From: Shewanella vesiculosa
Lineage (GTDB): Bacteria; Pseudomonadota; Gammaproteobacteria; Enterobacterales; Shewanellaceae
DNA length: 64,000 nt
Reading direction: 5' to 3'
Assembly (NCBI RefSeq): GCF_021560015.1
Contig: NZ_CP073588.1
Coordinates: forward strand, 2,542,001 to 2,606,000
A program made the position numbers and the translations under genes. Numbering within the stretch: the first letter of the stretch is position 1; each line of letters opens with the position of its first letter. Below are positions 10,051-19,076 of this stretch, one piece after another. The notes under the pieces were generated by a model. That model did no database searches. It saw nothing but the letters and a program-made list of their open reading frames with translations, and was not told the origin of the DNA.

Positions 10051-10485
10051 TTAGGCAGACATGACTAATTTAAAGCTATTCAATAATGGTCTGTCAGTAC
10101 GCGCTTTTTTAAGCTTACGTATACACTCTCTCAATGATTGCTCGGCTAAACGGCCAAATACACCATCATATTCATTATTATTCATTTCTTCTTCAGAGTC
10201 GGCACTATCAGCAATTTCTTGCGCAACACGGCTTAACTGCATCCACGCATTGGCAATGTAAAAGCCATGAAACTCCGCTTTAGTCATTAACTTTTGCGCA
10301 CTCGCTGGCAAACCATTCCATGCATTGGCAAACGTATTGGCTTTGTCGTCAATAAGTTCGCTAAACAAACCTTCATAAGCCTCAAGCAAGGTTTCAGGTA
10401 ACTTATCCATCGGCAACACTTTATTGGCTACGTTATACGAAATTTGTTTTGCGACTTCTTGATACTGCGGGTCAACTTTTGTCAT
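10051..10485 (-). CDS. Conserved hypothetical protein
   Basis: 144 residues, mostly helical and acidic in the middle (ADSADSEEEMNNNEYDG), with a basic segment near the C-terminus (IRKLKKARTDRP). No signal peptide or membrane segment. I do not recognise a named domain. The open frame extends upstream to 10653, but the extension overlaps the PAP2 gene entirely; the ATG at 10485 is preceded by an AGAGAGAAA stretch and gives a plausible start. It lies 10 bases behind the PAP2 phosphatase gene, so the two probably share a transcript. Function unknown. Confidence 0.75.
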   Translation of the reverse strand: MTKVDPQYQEVAKQISYNVANKVLPMDKLPETLLEAYEGLFSELIDDKANTFANAWNGLPASAQKLMTKAEFHGFYIANAWMQLSRVAQEIADSADSEEEMNNNEYDGVFGRLAEQSLRECIRKLKKARTDRPLLNSFKLVMSA

Positions 10486-10495
10486 GTTTTTCTCT

Positions 10496-11032
10496 CTAAA
10501 ATCTGCCACTAATGTACACGCCGTAAGTGTCTGATGAGGCAATTGGAACAATACTAATCCCTTTATAAGGGTCGGTGAAATACCACCCCGCCACGATACC
10601 AATGGCAGCGCCAGCCAATACATCTTCCACATGATGTTGATCACTGGCAACACGCGTATATGCTACATAAGAAGCTACCGCATATGATGGAATGCCATAT
10701 TTCCAGCCGTAACGCTGGTTGATAAATGTCGCTGCAGCAAAGGTATCGGCACTGTGACCAGATGGAAATGAATCATTACCACTGCCATCTGGGCGATCTT
10801 TTTCTATACCGTATTTCAGTGCTTCAACTAACAATCGACTTGATACACCGGTTTTAACTAATTGCCAAGCACCTTGATAATCATCTTCGACAATTAAACT
10901 TCCTGCCAATGCAGTGGCCGGAAGTAATATGTGCAAAGCGTCACCCGATGTTTCCAGGCTTCCTTCAGCATGACAAGGCGATAATGCTATCAGCAAACTT
11001 AATCCGATAAATTGCACAATTCTCTGCAACAT
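10496..11032 (-). CDS. PAP2-family lipid phosphatase
   Basis: 178 residues with an N-terminal signal peptide (about 1-22, ending SPCHA). The three PAP2 phosphatase signatures are present in order: KYGIEKDRP (K-x6-RP), PSGHSAD (PSGH) and RVASDQHHVEDVLAG (S/R-x5-H-x3-D). The enzymes remove phosphate from lipid phosphates or undecaprenyl pyrophosphate on the periplasmic side. The protein is shorter and less hydrophobic than UppP- or PgpB-type members, so it may be a periplasmic or weakly membrane-attached form. It is first in a two-gene unit with the 144-residue hypothetical protein. Confidence 0.9.
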   Translation of the reverse strand: MLQRIVQFIGLSLLIALSPCHAEGSLETSGDALHILLPATALAGSLIVEDDYQGAWQLVKTGVSSRLLVEALKYGIEKDRPDGSGNDSFPSGHSADTFAAATFINQRYGWKYGIPSYAVASYVAYTRVASDQHHVEDVLAGAAIGIVAGWYFTDPYKGISIVPIASSDTYGVYISGRF

Positions 11033-11266
11033 TTCTATCTCTGTTTATTTCCAAAGGCGTCTTTATACTCGTCTAGATAACTGAATGCAAATAGCCCTGA
11101 GTCGCCAGAAAAATACCCTTAACAGTGAATAAGATTAACATATTGATAAAAATAAGATTATTGAACAATAATGCAAGGCTATAATTTAATCACAAGACTT
11201 TTCAAGTCGAAGTCTGTTAGTCTTTGTCACATAGAATTAACAATAACAACTTGAGAAAATGCATCC

Positions 11267-13153
11267 TTGCCCACTTTAAAGCTAAGCAGCATTATTCATA
11301 TCATTATGCTTGTCTGTGCCATTGGATTTAGCAGCATTGCTTATGCTAATCCAGTGAAGAATTTACGCGCCGATGAAATTTATACACTATTAGACAGTGG
11401 TAACTTTATATCCGATGAAGATAATCGTAAATTACTCAGCGAGTATAAAAGTATCTTGTCGGATGACGATATTATTCGCCAAGAACTCTATATACGTCTT
11501 AATTGCTGGAGTTTGCCGGCGAACACAACAGAAGAAATGCAAGCCGCGGTTAAATATGCCGATAAATACCTGCAAATATATCGTCAGCCAACCCCCTCTT
11601 TAATCCAGATTGATCTGCAGTATTGTAAGGCTTGGTTTTTGTATGCGCAGGGAGAAAGTGACAGCTTATTTGCCGACCTAAATACAGCGATACTTAATGC
11701 TTATAAACTTGAAGACCCGCGCTTGATTGCGGATGGCCGAAGCACTAGAGGTGCAATCCTATCTTATTTAGGTAATTTTTCTGAAGCACTTGAAGATCTT
11801 ATCACAGCGCAAAACTTATATGAGTCTCTTAATTTAACTTATTGGGCAAATGTTAATTTAGGTGAGCTGGCCAATAGTTATCGCCGCTTTGGCGATGCCC
11901 GGACCGCATTAACATATCAAATAAAACTCGAAGAAAGTTATCTCAAAAATAAACAGATTTATGAAGCCAATCTCACCAATAATCAAATTGCGCTGTCATT
12001 AGAGAAGCTTGAACGTTATGAAGAAGCCATTGAACGCTTCCAAAAAACGCGCGATTTTTGGTTAACAGAAAATAACCCCATTGCTGCTGCGGATGCATCT
12101 ATTAGTATTGCCGGTAACTTAATCAGCTTAAATAGACTTAAAGACGCTGAGGTGATTCTGCATGATGCTCAAAAGGTGATTACACCCAAAAATGATAACA
12201 GTTATAGCTACATGAATTTATTTATGGCCAAGGTGCATTACCAGCAAGAGCTTTATCAGCAAGCATTAATCGATATTGACCAGGCTGAAAAAGCATTTAA
12301 TTTCAGTAATAATATCCGTGGCCTCAATCAAGTGTTGCAGCTAAAAAGCGAAATATATCAAGCCTCACAACAATGGCAACTGGCGTATGAAACCCTAAAA
12401 TTGTTTGTCGAGTCACATCTATCATATGACAAAAAAGTACTTTCAGAGCGCAATGCGGAGATGCAAGCTCGATTTGATAACAACAAGATTCAAACTGAAA
12501 ATACAATGCTTATTCAAAGGGATAAAGAAAAACAGCTGCAATTGGACATCATGAAGCGCAATGAAGACATGCAGATCATTATTATCAGCTTAGTCGCGAT
12601 CATTTTAGTGATTGTATCTATCTTCGCCTACAAACAACTGCTCAGAAAACGTCTGTTTAGGCGTTTAGCGCTCACCGATGAACTGACCAAAGTAGCCAAT
12701 AGACGTGATTCACATTCTCAAGGTAATTACTTTTTAAAAATCGCTCAGCAATCATCCACGCCATTATCATTGATTTCATTTGACGCTGATAACTTTAAAG
12801 CCGTTAACGATACATTAGGCCACGATATGGGCGATAAAGTACTGGTAAAACTAGCGGCAATTAGTACAAGCATGATGCGTGACACTGATGTGATTGGTCG
12901 AGTTGGTGGTGAAGAGTTTTTGATTTTATTACCTAATATCGACAAAGCAAAAGCCATTGAGATTGCTAATCGCTTAGTCGAGACCATAGCAAAATATGAT
13001 TGGTCACAAATCTCGCCTAATTTGCATCAAACAATCAGTGCCGGAGTCGCCAGTTACACCAATGAAACAGAGTTGTCGCCATTATTGCTAAAAGCCGACA
13101 AAGCGCTCTATTCTGCCAAAGCTGCCGGCCGAAATTGTGTCAAAGCCGAGTAA
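11267..13153 (+). CDS. Periplasmic TPR sensor-diguanylate cyclase (GGDEF)
   Basis: 628 residues: signal peptide or first membrane segment (about 1-27, ending SIAYA), a long helical TPR-like periplasmic region (about 35-400), a coiled stretch (about 395-438), a membrane helix (about 439-457) and a GGDEF domain (about 468-627). The active site reads GGEEF at 547-551 and SFDADNFKAVNDTLGHD carries the metal- and GTP-binding residues, so it should be an active cyclic-di-GMP synthase. The best start is TTG at 11267, since an upstream in-frame stop blocks anything longer and the next ATG (11306) would remove most of the signal peptide. The ligand of the TPR domain is unknown. Confidence 0.92.
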   Translation: MPTLKLSSIIHIIMLVCAIGFSSIAYANPVKNLRADEIYTLLDSGNFISDEDNRKLLSEYKSILSDDDIIRQELYIRLNCWSLPANTTEEMQAAVKYADKYLQIYRQPTPSLIQIDLQYCKAWFLYAQGESDSLFADLNTAILNAYKLEDPRLIADGRSTRGAILSYLGNFSEALEDLITAQNLYESLNLTYWANVNLGELANSYRRFGDARTALTYQIKLEESYLKNKQIYEANLTNNQIALSLEKLERYEEAIERFQKTRDFWLTENNPIAAADASISIAGNLISLNRLKDAEVILHDAQKVITPKNDNSYSYMNLFMAKVHYQQELYQQALIDIDQAEKAFNFSNNIRGLNQVLQLKSEIYQASQQWQLAYETLKLFVESHLSYDKKVLSERNAEMQARFDNNKIQTENTMLIQRDKEKQLQLDIMKRNEDMQIIIISLVAIILVIVSIFAYKQLLRKRLFRRLALTDELTKVANRRDSHSQGNYFLKIAQQSSTPLSLISFDADNFKAVNDTLGHDMGDKVLVKLAAISTSMMRDTDVIGRVGGEEFLILLPNIDKAKAIEIANRLVETIAKYDWSQISPNLHQTISAGVASYTNETELSPLLLKADKALYSAKAAGRNCVKAE

Positions 13154-13165
13154 AACGCGTATAAT
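13135..13165 (+). promoter_or_regulatory. Possible sigma-70 promoter of queG
   Basis: A perfect TATAAT lies at 13160-13165, about 30 bases before the queG ATG, with a weak TTGTGT at 13135-13140 (19-base spacer). It overlaps the 3' end of the GGDEF gene. Inferred from hexamers only. Confidence 0.4.
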
Positions 13166-13193
13166 TTCCATGTGTTTACTTAATGATAGTGTT

Positions 13194-14423
13194 ATGACAA
13201 CAACGACCCCAGTATTAACGCCTGATCCAATTACCGATCCTGAGATCAATTCAATCCCCGAGCCCTGCCCATTGACCGCAGCTCAGCTTGATGTGCTCAA
13301 TAGACAGATCAAGCTTTGGGGTAAAGAACTTGGTTTTGCTCATATTGGTGTTGCTGATGTCGACTTAAGCCAACATGAGGCAGTATTACAAGATTGGTTA
13401 GATAAAGGTTACCACGGTGAGATGGCTTACATGGCTAATCATGGAATGATGCGGGCTAGACCCGCTGAATTACATCCAGGAACCATTAGAGTCATTTGTG
13501 CCCGGATGGATTATCTACCGCCTGACGCTGGCTTTGCCAGTAATTTAACCGACCCCAATCTTGGTTATATTTCTCGCTATGCCGGTGGACGTGATTATCA
13601 TAAATTAATCCGCCAAAGGCTTAAAAAACTCGGTGATAAAATTCATCAATATTGCCAACAATTCGACTTTCACAACACAGATTTTAGACCGTTTGTTGAC
13701 TCTGCACCGATTTTAGAACGTCCATTAGCCGATAAAGCGGGACTAGGCTGGACGGGCAAGCACTCACTCATTTTACACCCTGATGCCGGCAGTTGGTTTT
13801 TCCTCGGCGAGTTATTAATTAACTTACCTTTGCCGTTAGATATCCCAATCGAAGAAGGCTGCAACACTTGCGTAGCCTGCATAAAGTCATGCCCAACAGA
13901 TGCGATTGTCGAACCCTATGTGGTCGATGCAAGGCGATGTATATCTTACTTAACCATTGAATTGCAGGGCGCTATTCCAGAAGAGTTTCGTCCACTCATC
14001 GGCAATCGTATTTATGGCTGTGATGATTGCCAACTCGTGTGCCCAGTTAATGCTAAAGCACCACTGACCCAAGAGACAGATTTTCATACTCGCAGTGCGC
14101 TTATTCAACCCGATTTACTGACTCTATTTGCGTGGTCTGAAAGCCAATTTTTAAGCCAAACAGAAGGCAGCGCGATTCGCCGAATTGGCCATAAACGTTG
14201 GTTACGTAATATCGCGATAGCATTAGGTAATGCTCCGGCTAATCCGGCCATTATTAGTGCATTAGAGCAACGTAAACACAGTGATGAAGTAGATGGCATG
14301 GTGCTTGAACATATTGAATGGGCATTAGTGCAACAAATACAAAAAGCGCCACAGTCGGCGCTTTCACGTAAAACTCAACGAGTGATCAGATCAATCCAAA
14401 AGGGTCTACCCAGAGATGCATAA
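13194..14423 (+). CDS. queG: Epoxyqueuosine reductase QueG
   Basis: 409 residues from the ATG at 13194. QueG is the cobalamin- and Fe-S-dependent enzyme that performs the last step of queuosine synthesis in tRNA. Visible are the N-terminal RQIKLWGKELGFAHIGVAD, RPFVDSAPILERPLADKAG and GWTGKHSLILHPDAGSWFFL blocks, then two 4Fe-4S clusters: CNTCVACIKSCPTDAI and CDDCQLVCPVN with the extra Cys in DARRCISYLTIE. A C-terminal HEAT-like tail follows (RWLRNIAIALGNAP). Earlier in-frame starts (GTG 13137, ATG 13170) overlap or crowd the upstream gene. Its need for B12 fits the B12-linked genes nearby (metE/metR, btuB-like). Confidence 0.95.
   Translation: MTTTTPVLTPDPITDPEINSIPEPCPLTAAQLDVLNRQIKLWGKELGFAHIGVADVDLSQHEAVLQDWLDKGYHGEMAYMANHGMMRARPAELHPGTIRVICARMDYLPPDAGFASNLTDPNLGYISRYAGGRDYHKLIRQRLKKLGDKIHQYCQQFDFHNTDFRPFVDSAPILERPLADKAGLGWTGKHSLILHPDAGSWFFLGELLINLPLPLDIPIEEGCNTCVACIKSCPTDAIVEPYVVDARRCISYLTIELQGAIPEEFRPLIGNRIYGCDDCQLVCPVNAKAPLTQETDFHTRSALIQPDLLTLFAWSESQFLSQTEGSAIRRIGHKRWLRNIAIALGNAPANPAIISALEQRKHSDEVDGMVLEHIEWALVQQIQKAPQSALSRKTQRVIRSIQKGLPRDA
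14341..14364 (-). terminator. Probable dodecin-gene terminator inside the queG 3' end
   Basis: On the minus strand an 8-bp GC-rich stem (AAAGCGCC / GGCGCTTT) with a 6-base loop is followed by TT, about 75 bases beyond the dodecin stop. It is embedded in the last codons of the convergent queG gene. Confidence 0.55.
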
Positions 14424-14437
14424 ACAACATGCGACAA

Positions 14438-14650
14438 CTAAGCATTAGGGTCTAAGGTAAAACCCACTTTAACGGTGACTTGCCAGTGAGCCACTAAACC
14501 TTCTTCCAAGTGACCACGGGTTTCGATAACTTGAAACCAGCGCAAATGTAATAAACTTTTATTGGCTTCTGCAATCGCATTTTTGATCGCCTCATCTGAA
14601 CTGATCGGTGATGAACCCACTAGCTCAATGACTTTATAAGTGTGACTCAT
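14438..14650 (-). CDS. Dodecin family flavin-binding protein
   Basis: 70 residues, the exact size of dodecins. The sequence follows the family pattern: [40 protein letters not shown] (Trp37 region that stacks on the flavin), then a [12 protein letters not shown] strand. Dodecins assemble as dodecamers and store or buffer riboflavin, FMN or FAD in the cytoplasm. It is a single gene, convergent with queG, with a clear GGAG-like Shine-Dalgarno upstream. Confidence 0.93.
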   Translation of the reverse strand: MSHTYKVIELVGSSPISSDEAIKNAIAEANKSLLHLRWFQVIETRGHLEEGLVAHWQVTVKVGFTLDPNA

Positions 14651-14861
14651 AATCGCTCCTTTGGTTAACTGAAAGACGTATTTTGAGTGTAGTCAATAAT
14701 GGCTCAGTTCACAGCAAATAGGCTCAATGAGTCCGCAGTGAATACCCCATCAGCCAGTATCGCAAGGTTGAAAAGTTAATCACAGAGTTCTGCAACAAAG
14801 CCGCAGCTCCAGCGATCAGCTGGTGAAGCACAATGACCCATTGTGAGCAGCATCATGCTAA

Positions 14862-17153
14862 TTAAAACTGGCGTCGAAGCACTTTAGTCGCTGCAATCAT
14901 ATTGCGCAGCGCTGGCTCTACTTCATCCCAAGTACGGGTTTTTAAACCACAATCAGGGTTAACCCATAATTGTTTCACCGGCACTTTCTGCGAAGCTTTA
15001 GTAATAAGGTCAACCATTTCGGCTACCGTTGGAATATTGGGCGAGTGAATGTCATACACCCCAGGACCTATTTCGTTCGGGTAACAAAAATCTTCAAACG
15101 CATTCAATAATTCCATCCGTGAGCGCGATGTTTCAATGGTGATCACATCAGCATCCATAGCCGCTATGGCATTAATGGTGTCATTAAATTCGCTGTAACA
15201 CATGTGAGTATGGATTTGAGTTGCATCGTCTACACCAGCCGCCGACAACTTAAAGGCATCTACTGCCCAAGTTAAATAATCTGCCCACTGGCTCTGTTTA
15301 ATCGGTAAACCTTCACGAAATGCTGGCTCGTCAATTTGAATAATGCCAATGCCGGCTTTTTCTAAATCGATCACTTCATCGCGCACCGCTAACGCAAGTT
15401 GATTGGCAATATCTTGACGAGGGATATCTTCTCGAGCAAACGACCAATGCAATATGGTCACTGGGCCTGTTAGCATGCCTTTGACAGGCTTGTCGGTTAA
15501 ACTTTGCGCATAGGTAGCCCAATCAACCGTCATCGGCTTAGGACGTGATACATCACAATAAATTAGCGGTGGTTTTACACAACGAGAGCCATAACTTTGC
15601 ACCCAACCAAATTGAGTAAAGCCAACACCGTCGAGCTGTTCACCAAAATACTCCACCATGTCATTTCGTTCAGCTTCACCGTGCACTAATACGTCAATAC
15701 CGAGTTTAAGTTGACGACAAATGGTGTCCTGAGTGACTTGCTCAAGCTGTAATCGGTAATCAGTGTCATTGATTTCGCCTTTACGCCAGCGTTTGCGTAA
15801 ACCACGAATCGCAGGCGTTTGCGGAAATGAGCCTATGGTGGTTGTGGGAAGTAATGGCAGTGCTAGCTTCTGTTGCTGAGCAATAATACGCCGAGCAAAA
15901 GGGCTATGACGTTCAAAATCACTCGCAGTAAGCTGTAACACACGTTGAACAACCTCTTGATTAGCTGCAGCAGCTTTGGCTAAACGCCTTTGCTGGCAAC
16001 GATCAATAATCACTTGGCTGCTTTGTGAATCTTGATCGTTAATTAGCTGCTGAATGTCACTAAGTTCAAACAGTTTCTGTTTGGCAAATGCTAATTGTCC
16101 CTGTAACGGACTGATCAATTGCGTCTCGACGTCAACATCAACCGGACAATGTAACAATGAACATGAAGGTGCAATCCACAAACGATCGCCCAACGTGGTC
16201 GCTAATTCTGCCAGCTGATCAGCAATAACATCAACATCGGCAGCCCACACGTTGCGACCATTAATTACTCCAACCGATAAAATTTGTTGGCTGCCGAGCG
16301 CTTTGATAAACGCCTCAACTTGTTGTGATGCTGTGACTAAATCAAGATGCAAACCATCAACCGGTAATGCACTCACCAATGCTTGATGATGGCCAATAGA
16401 GCCATAATAACTGGCAAGTAATATCTTCAATGATGCCGGCTTTTGTTGCGCTAAAAATTGATAACTGTGGCGAATGGCTTGCTGCCACTCCTCGGTTAAG
16501 TCTGCGGCTAATACTGGCTCATCAAGTTGCACCCAACTCACACCTTGGTCTGCAAAACGTTGCAAAATCTGCTGATAAACCGTCAGTAGCTGCGGTAATA
16601 ACGATAGCTTGTTAAACTCAGTCAGGCTTTTCGATAAATACAAATACGTCACAGGGCCAAGCAATACCGGTTTTACTTGATGACCGAGTTGCTGCGCTTC
16701 ACTGACGTCATCAAACAACTGTTCAAAGGCAATCTCGAAGCTTTGATCAGCGCTTAATTCAGGCACTTGATAATGATAGTTAGTGTTAAAAAACTTAGTC
16801 ATTTCTGCTGCACAGGCATGTTGGCCAGTTTGCGATCGGCCACGGGCAACACGAAATAAGGTGTCTATATCGATAGGCGCTTGGCTGCCATCGGCTTGAG
16901 TAGCTCGGTGGCGATCTGGGATCACATTTAAGGTAGCACTTAGGGTTAATACTTGGTCGTAATAAGCAAAGTCGCCTACTGGAACTAATTCAACGCCGGC
17001 ATCTGCTTGCCACTGCCAATGCGTTTTTTTTAATTCACTGGCGACCTGTTTCAGTTCAAATAATGAGATTTCTGCGCGCCAATAACGCTCAAGTGCAAAC
17101 TTCAATTCACGCTGACGTCCAATGCGGGGAAATCCTAAACTTGAAATTTTCAT
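14862..17153 (-). CDS. metE: Cobalamin-independent methionine synthase
   Basis: 763 residues, full length for MetE, which transfers the methyl group of 5-methyltetrahydrofolate-triglutamate to homocysteine. The N-terminal domain begins with SSLGFPRIGRQRELKFALE. The catalytic C-terminal domain has TTIGSFPQTPAIRGLRK and LVHGEAERNDMVEYFGE. The zinc ligands are visible in IHTHMCYSEF (His and Cys) and VNPDCGLKTR (Cys). The gene is divergent from metR, with two candidate MetR boxes in the shared 155-base intergenic region. No cobalamin riboswitch precedes it. Confidence 0.98.
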   Translation of the reverse strand: MKISSLGFPRIGRQRELKFALERYWRAEISLFELKQVASELKKTHWQWQADAGVELVPVGDFAYYDQVLTLSATLNVIPDRHRATQADGSQAPIDIDTLFRVARGRSQTGQHACAAEMTKFFNTNYHYQVPELSADQSFEIAFEQLFDDVSEAQQLGHQVKPVLLGPVTYLYLSKSLTEFNKLSLLPQLLTVYQQILQRFADQGVSWVQLDEPVLAADLTEEWQQAIRHSYQFLAQQKPASLKILLASYYGSIGHHQALVSALPVDGLHLDLVTASQQVEAFIKALGSQQILSVGVINGRNVWAADVDVIADQLAELATTLGDRLWIAPSCSLLHCPVDVDVETQLISPLQGQLAFAKQKLFELSDIQQLINDQDSQSSQVIIDRCQQRRLAKAAAANQEVVQRVLQLTASDFERHSPFARRIIAQQQKLALPLLPTTTIGSFPQTPAIRGLRKRWRKGEINDTDYRLQLEQVTQDTICRQLKLGIDVLVHGEAERNDMVEYFGEQLDGVGFTQFGWVQSYGSRCVKPPLIYCDVSRPKPMTVDWATYAQSLTDKPVKGMLTGPVTILHWSFAREDIPRQDIANQLALAVRDEVIDLEKAGIGIIQIDEPAFREGLPIKQSQWADYLTWAVDAFKLSAAGVDDATQIHTHMCYSEFNDTINAIAAMDADVITIETSRSRMELLNAFEDFCYPNEIGPGVYDIHSPNIPTVAEMVDLITKASQKVPVKQLWVNPDCGLKTRTWDEVEPALRNMIAATKVLRRQF

Positions 17154-17261
17154 GCTGCTTTCCTTTTCGTTGAAGCAAAATTTATAGCCATTTATGCAGA
17201 AAAACCCGCACAGGCGTCTGGACGTCTAGAAGTTTATTGTGCTACTCTGCTGTCAAGCAAT

Positions 17262-17296
17262 CGAATTGATTTCATCGGCTAGTTGAGCAAGATTCA
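17262..17296. promoter_or_regulatory. Two candidate MetR operators between metE and metR
   Basis: Measured against the known MetR consensus TGAA-N5-TTCA, two sites match 7 of 8 fixed bases each: CGAATTGATTTCA at 17262-17274 and TGAGCAAGATTCA at 17284-17296. Their centres are 22 bp apart, about two helical turns, as expected for cooperating dimers. This agrees with established MetR-homocysteine activation of metE and autoregulation of metR. The sites are seen; the function is inferred. Confidence 0.6.
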
Positions 17297-17308
17297 TGTG
17301 GAGAGAAA

Positions 17309-18211
17309 ATGATAGAGCTTAGACACCTTCGCACCTTGATGGCGTTAAAGGAAAGTGGCAGTTTAGCGGGTGCAGCTAAAAAACGATTTGTAACCCAGTC
17401 GGCGCTTTCTCATCAAATAAAAGAGTTAGAAACACGGATTAACTCAACTATTTTTGTTCGTAAAAGTAAACCGTTAACGTTTACTCACGAAGGTTCACGT
17501 CTGCTGAATTTAGCGGAAGAAATCTTACCGAAAGTGATTGCAACCGAATCTGATCTTAAGCGCGGTTTAGAGGGTGAAAGCCAACAACTTAAGCTCGGCA
17601 TTGAATGCCACAGTTGTTTTCGTTGGTTAATGCCGGTTATTGAACAATTTAAACAATATGCGCCAGCAGCTCAAATTGATATTTCAAGTCGTCATTTATT
17701 TGATTCACTCAATGCGCTGGAAACGGGGAGTTTAGACATAGTGCTCACCTCTGACCCAGTGCCTGGACATAGCGTAGCTTATCAACATCTATTTGATTTT
17801 GAAGTAAAGTTAGTCGTTGCCAGTGATCACGCATTAGCGGCACAAGCCTTTGTAACCCCAGCTCAATTGGCAAAGCAAACTTTAATCAGTTACCCAGTGC
17901 CTTTAGCGCGTTTAGACATATACAAACACTTTTTAGAGCCCGCGGGTATTGAACCTGGTGAGCAAAAACAATGCGACTTGACCTCAATGTTATTGCAGCG
18001 AGTTGCCTGTAATGACGGCGTAGCTACCCTACCAACTTGGTCTATCCGAGAAAGTCAGGGGCTGAGTCTTACGGCGGTAAAATTAGGCGCAGAAGGACTA
18101 AAACGTCCATTGTTTGGCGCGTATCGCCGCGATGCCACGAATGCAAATTTAATTCAACAGTGGCTCGAGCTGGTAGCAAGTGAAGGTATAAATTTACAGC
18201 GGGTTGATTAA
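17309..18211 (+). CDS. metR: LysR-type regulator MetR
   Basis: 300 residues. The N-terminal LysR helix-turn-helix (about 1-60) reads MIELRHLRTLMALKESGSLA then AAKKRFVTQSALSHQIKELE, very close to E. coli MetR. The effector domain (about 90-295) contains the GIECHSCFRWLMPVIEQF block typical of MetR, thought to sense homocysteine. Divergence from metE supports the assignment. The last 18 bases overlap the 3' end of the convergent HDOD gene. Confidence 0.96.
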   Translation: MIELRHLRTLMALKESGSLAGAAKKRFVTQSALSHQIKELETRINSTIFVRKSKPLTFTHEGSRLLNLAEEILPKVIATESDLKRGLEGESQQLKLGIECHSCFRWLMPVIEQFKQYAPAAQIDISSRHLFDSLNALETGSLDIVLTSDPVPGHSVAYQHLFDFEVKLVVASDHALAAQAFVTPAQLAKQTLISYPVPLARLDIYKHFLEPAGIEPGEQKQCDLTSMLLQRVACNDGVATLPTWSIRESQGLSLTAVKLGAEGLKRPLFGAYRRDATNANLIQQWLELVASEGINLQRVD

Positions 18212-18934
18212 TAAACCTCTTTTAGATAACACGCGTCGAAGCACAAGTCCTGGAGAATCAGGGTTTTGTGTTTGGCGTAAGTTATGGGCAATTAAAAACT
18301 CTTCGCGTAAATCGTCATCCAATCCTAATGCATCAAATGCATCAAGGGATAATTGTTGTTGCTGGTTATCAATCAGTGATTTTAATACTTTTAGTGACAC
18401 GGGGCGAGACAGCTCTGCATTTAAATAGGCAAAAGCCGTTAATACAATCACCTGACCAAAAACACTAAATAATGCTAAGGTTTGCATTTCATCCGCATCA
18501 ATTTTGATGTTATCACCGGTTTCAATCTGTTCACGTAACTGTTCTAAACAATCATCCGCAATCGTTTCATTTAAGGCCCAATAACCTTGAACCAATTTTT
18601 TGTAAGGTTCAGGGAGTTCATCAAGGCGTTCTTTAAGATAAAATGAAAATGCATATCGATAGATATTCACTTGGCCTAAACGAATTAAGCAATCTTTAAC
18701 ACTGCGACTTTTAGTCGATATCATTCCAGCTGAATGGGCGCTATTACTGCGCAATAACAAGTGTGCAGCCAATGCCGGATCAGCAGAGACTATGTCGATT
18801 ACGATTCTAATATCAGCTTCGTTAATCAGGGCTTTTTTTAATGGAATTAATATGCCACGACGACCAATGACTTGCTCTTCATTGCTAATAATAGCTTTAA
18901 CTTGAGTAAAAACTTGTTGCTCAAGACTCGTCAT
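18194..18934 (-). CDS. HDOD domain-containing signalling protein
   Basis: 246 residues. The core (about 35-130) has the HDOD pattern: ADPALAAHLLLRSNSAHSAG, then SVKDCLIRLGQVNIYRYAFS. HDOD proteins are HD-GYP relatives lacking the catalytic residues and act in signalling, motility or stress pathways of proteobacteria. No membrane segment or extra catalytic domain is seen. It overlaps metR tail to tail by 18 bases. The precise partner is unknown. Confidence 0.8.
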   Translation of the reverse strand: MTSLEQQVFTQVKAIISNEEQVIGRRGILIPLKKALINEADIRIVIDIVSADPALAAHLLLRSNSAHSAGMISTKSRSVKDCLIRLGQVNIYRYAFSFYLKERLDELPEPYKKLVQGYWALNETIADDCLEQLREQIETGDNIKIDADEMQTLALFSVFGQVIVLTAFAYLNAELSRPVSLKVLKSLIDNQQQQLSLDAFDALGLDDDLREEFLIAHNLRQTQNPDSPGLVLRRVLSKRGLLINPL

Positions 18935-19076
18935 ATCTATCGATTACCTTTTTTAAAATTAACACACTATTAATCAATTTAACGGTATATTAAAACGAAA
19001 GCCAGCGATAGTTCACTGGCTTTCATAAGTAATAATTTACTGGCTGTTGTGACTAAGACTTGATCAACTAAATTAT

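Noticed and set aside
10486..10653. Longer N-terminus for the 144-residue hypothetical protein
   Set aside because: The extension lies wholly within the PAP2 phosphatase coding region in another frame.
17140..17152. TGAAATTTTCA over the metE start as a third MetR box
   Set aside because: The half-sites are separated by three bases, not five, so it does not fit the consensus.
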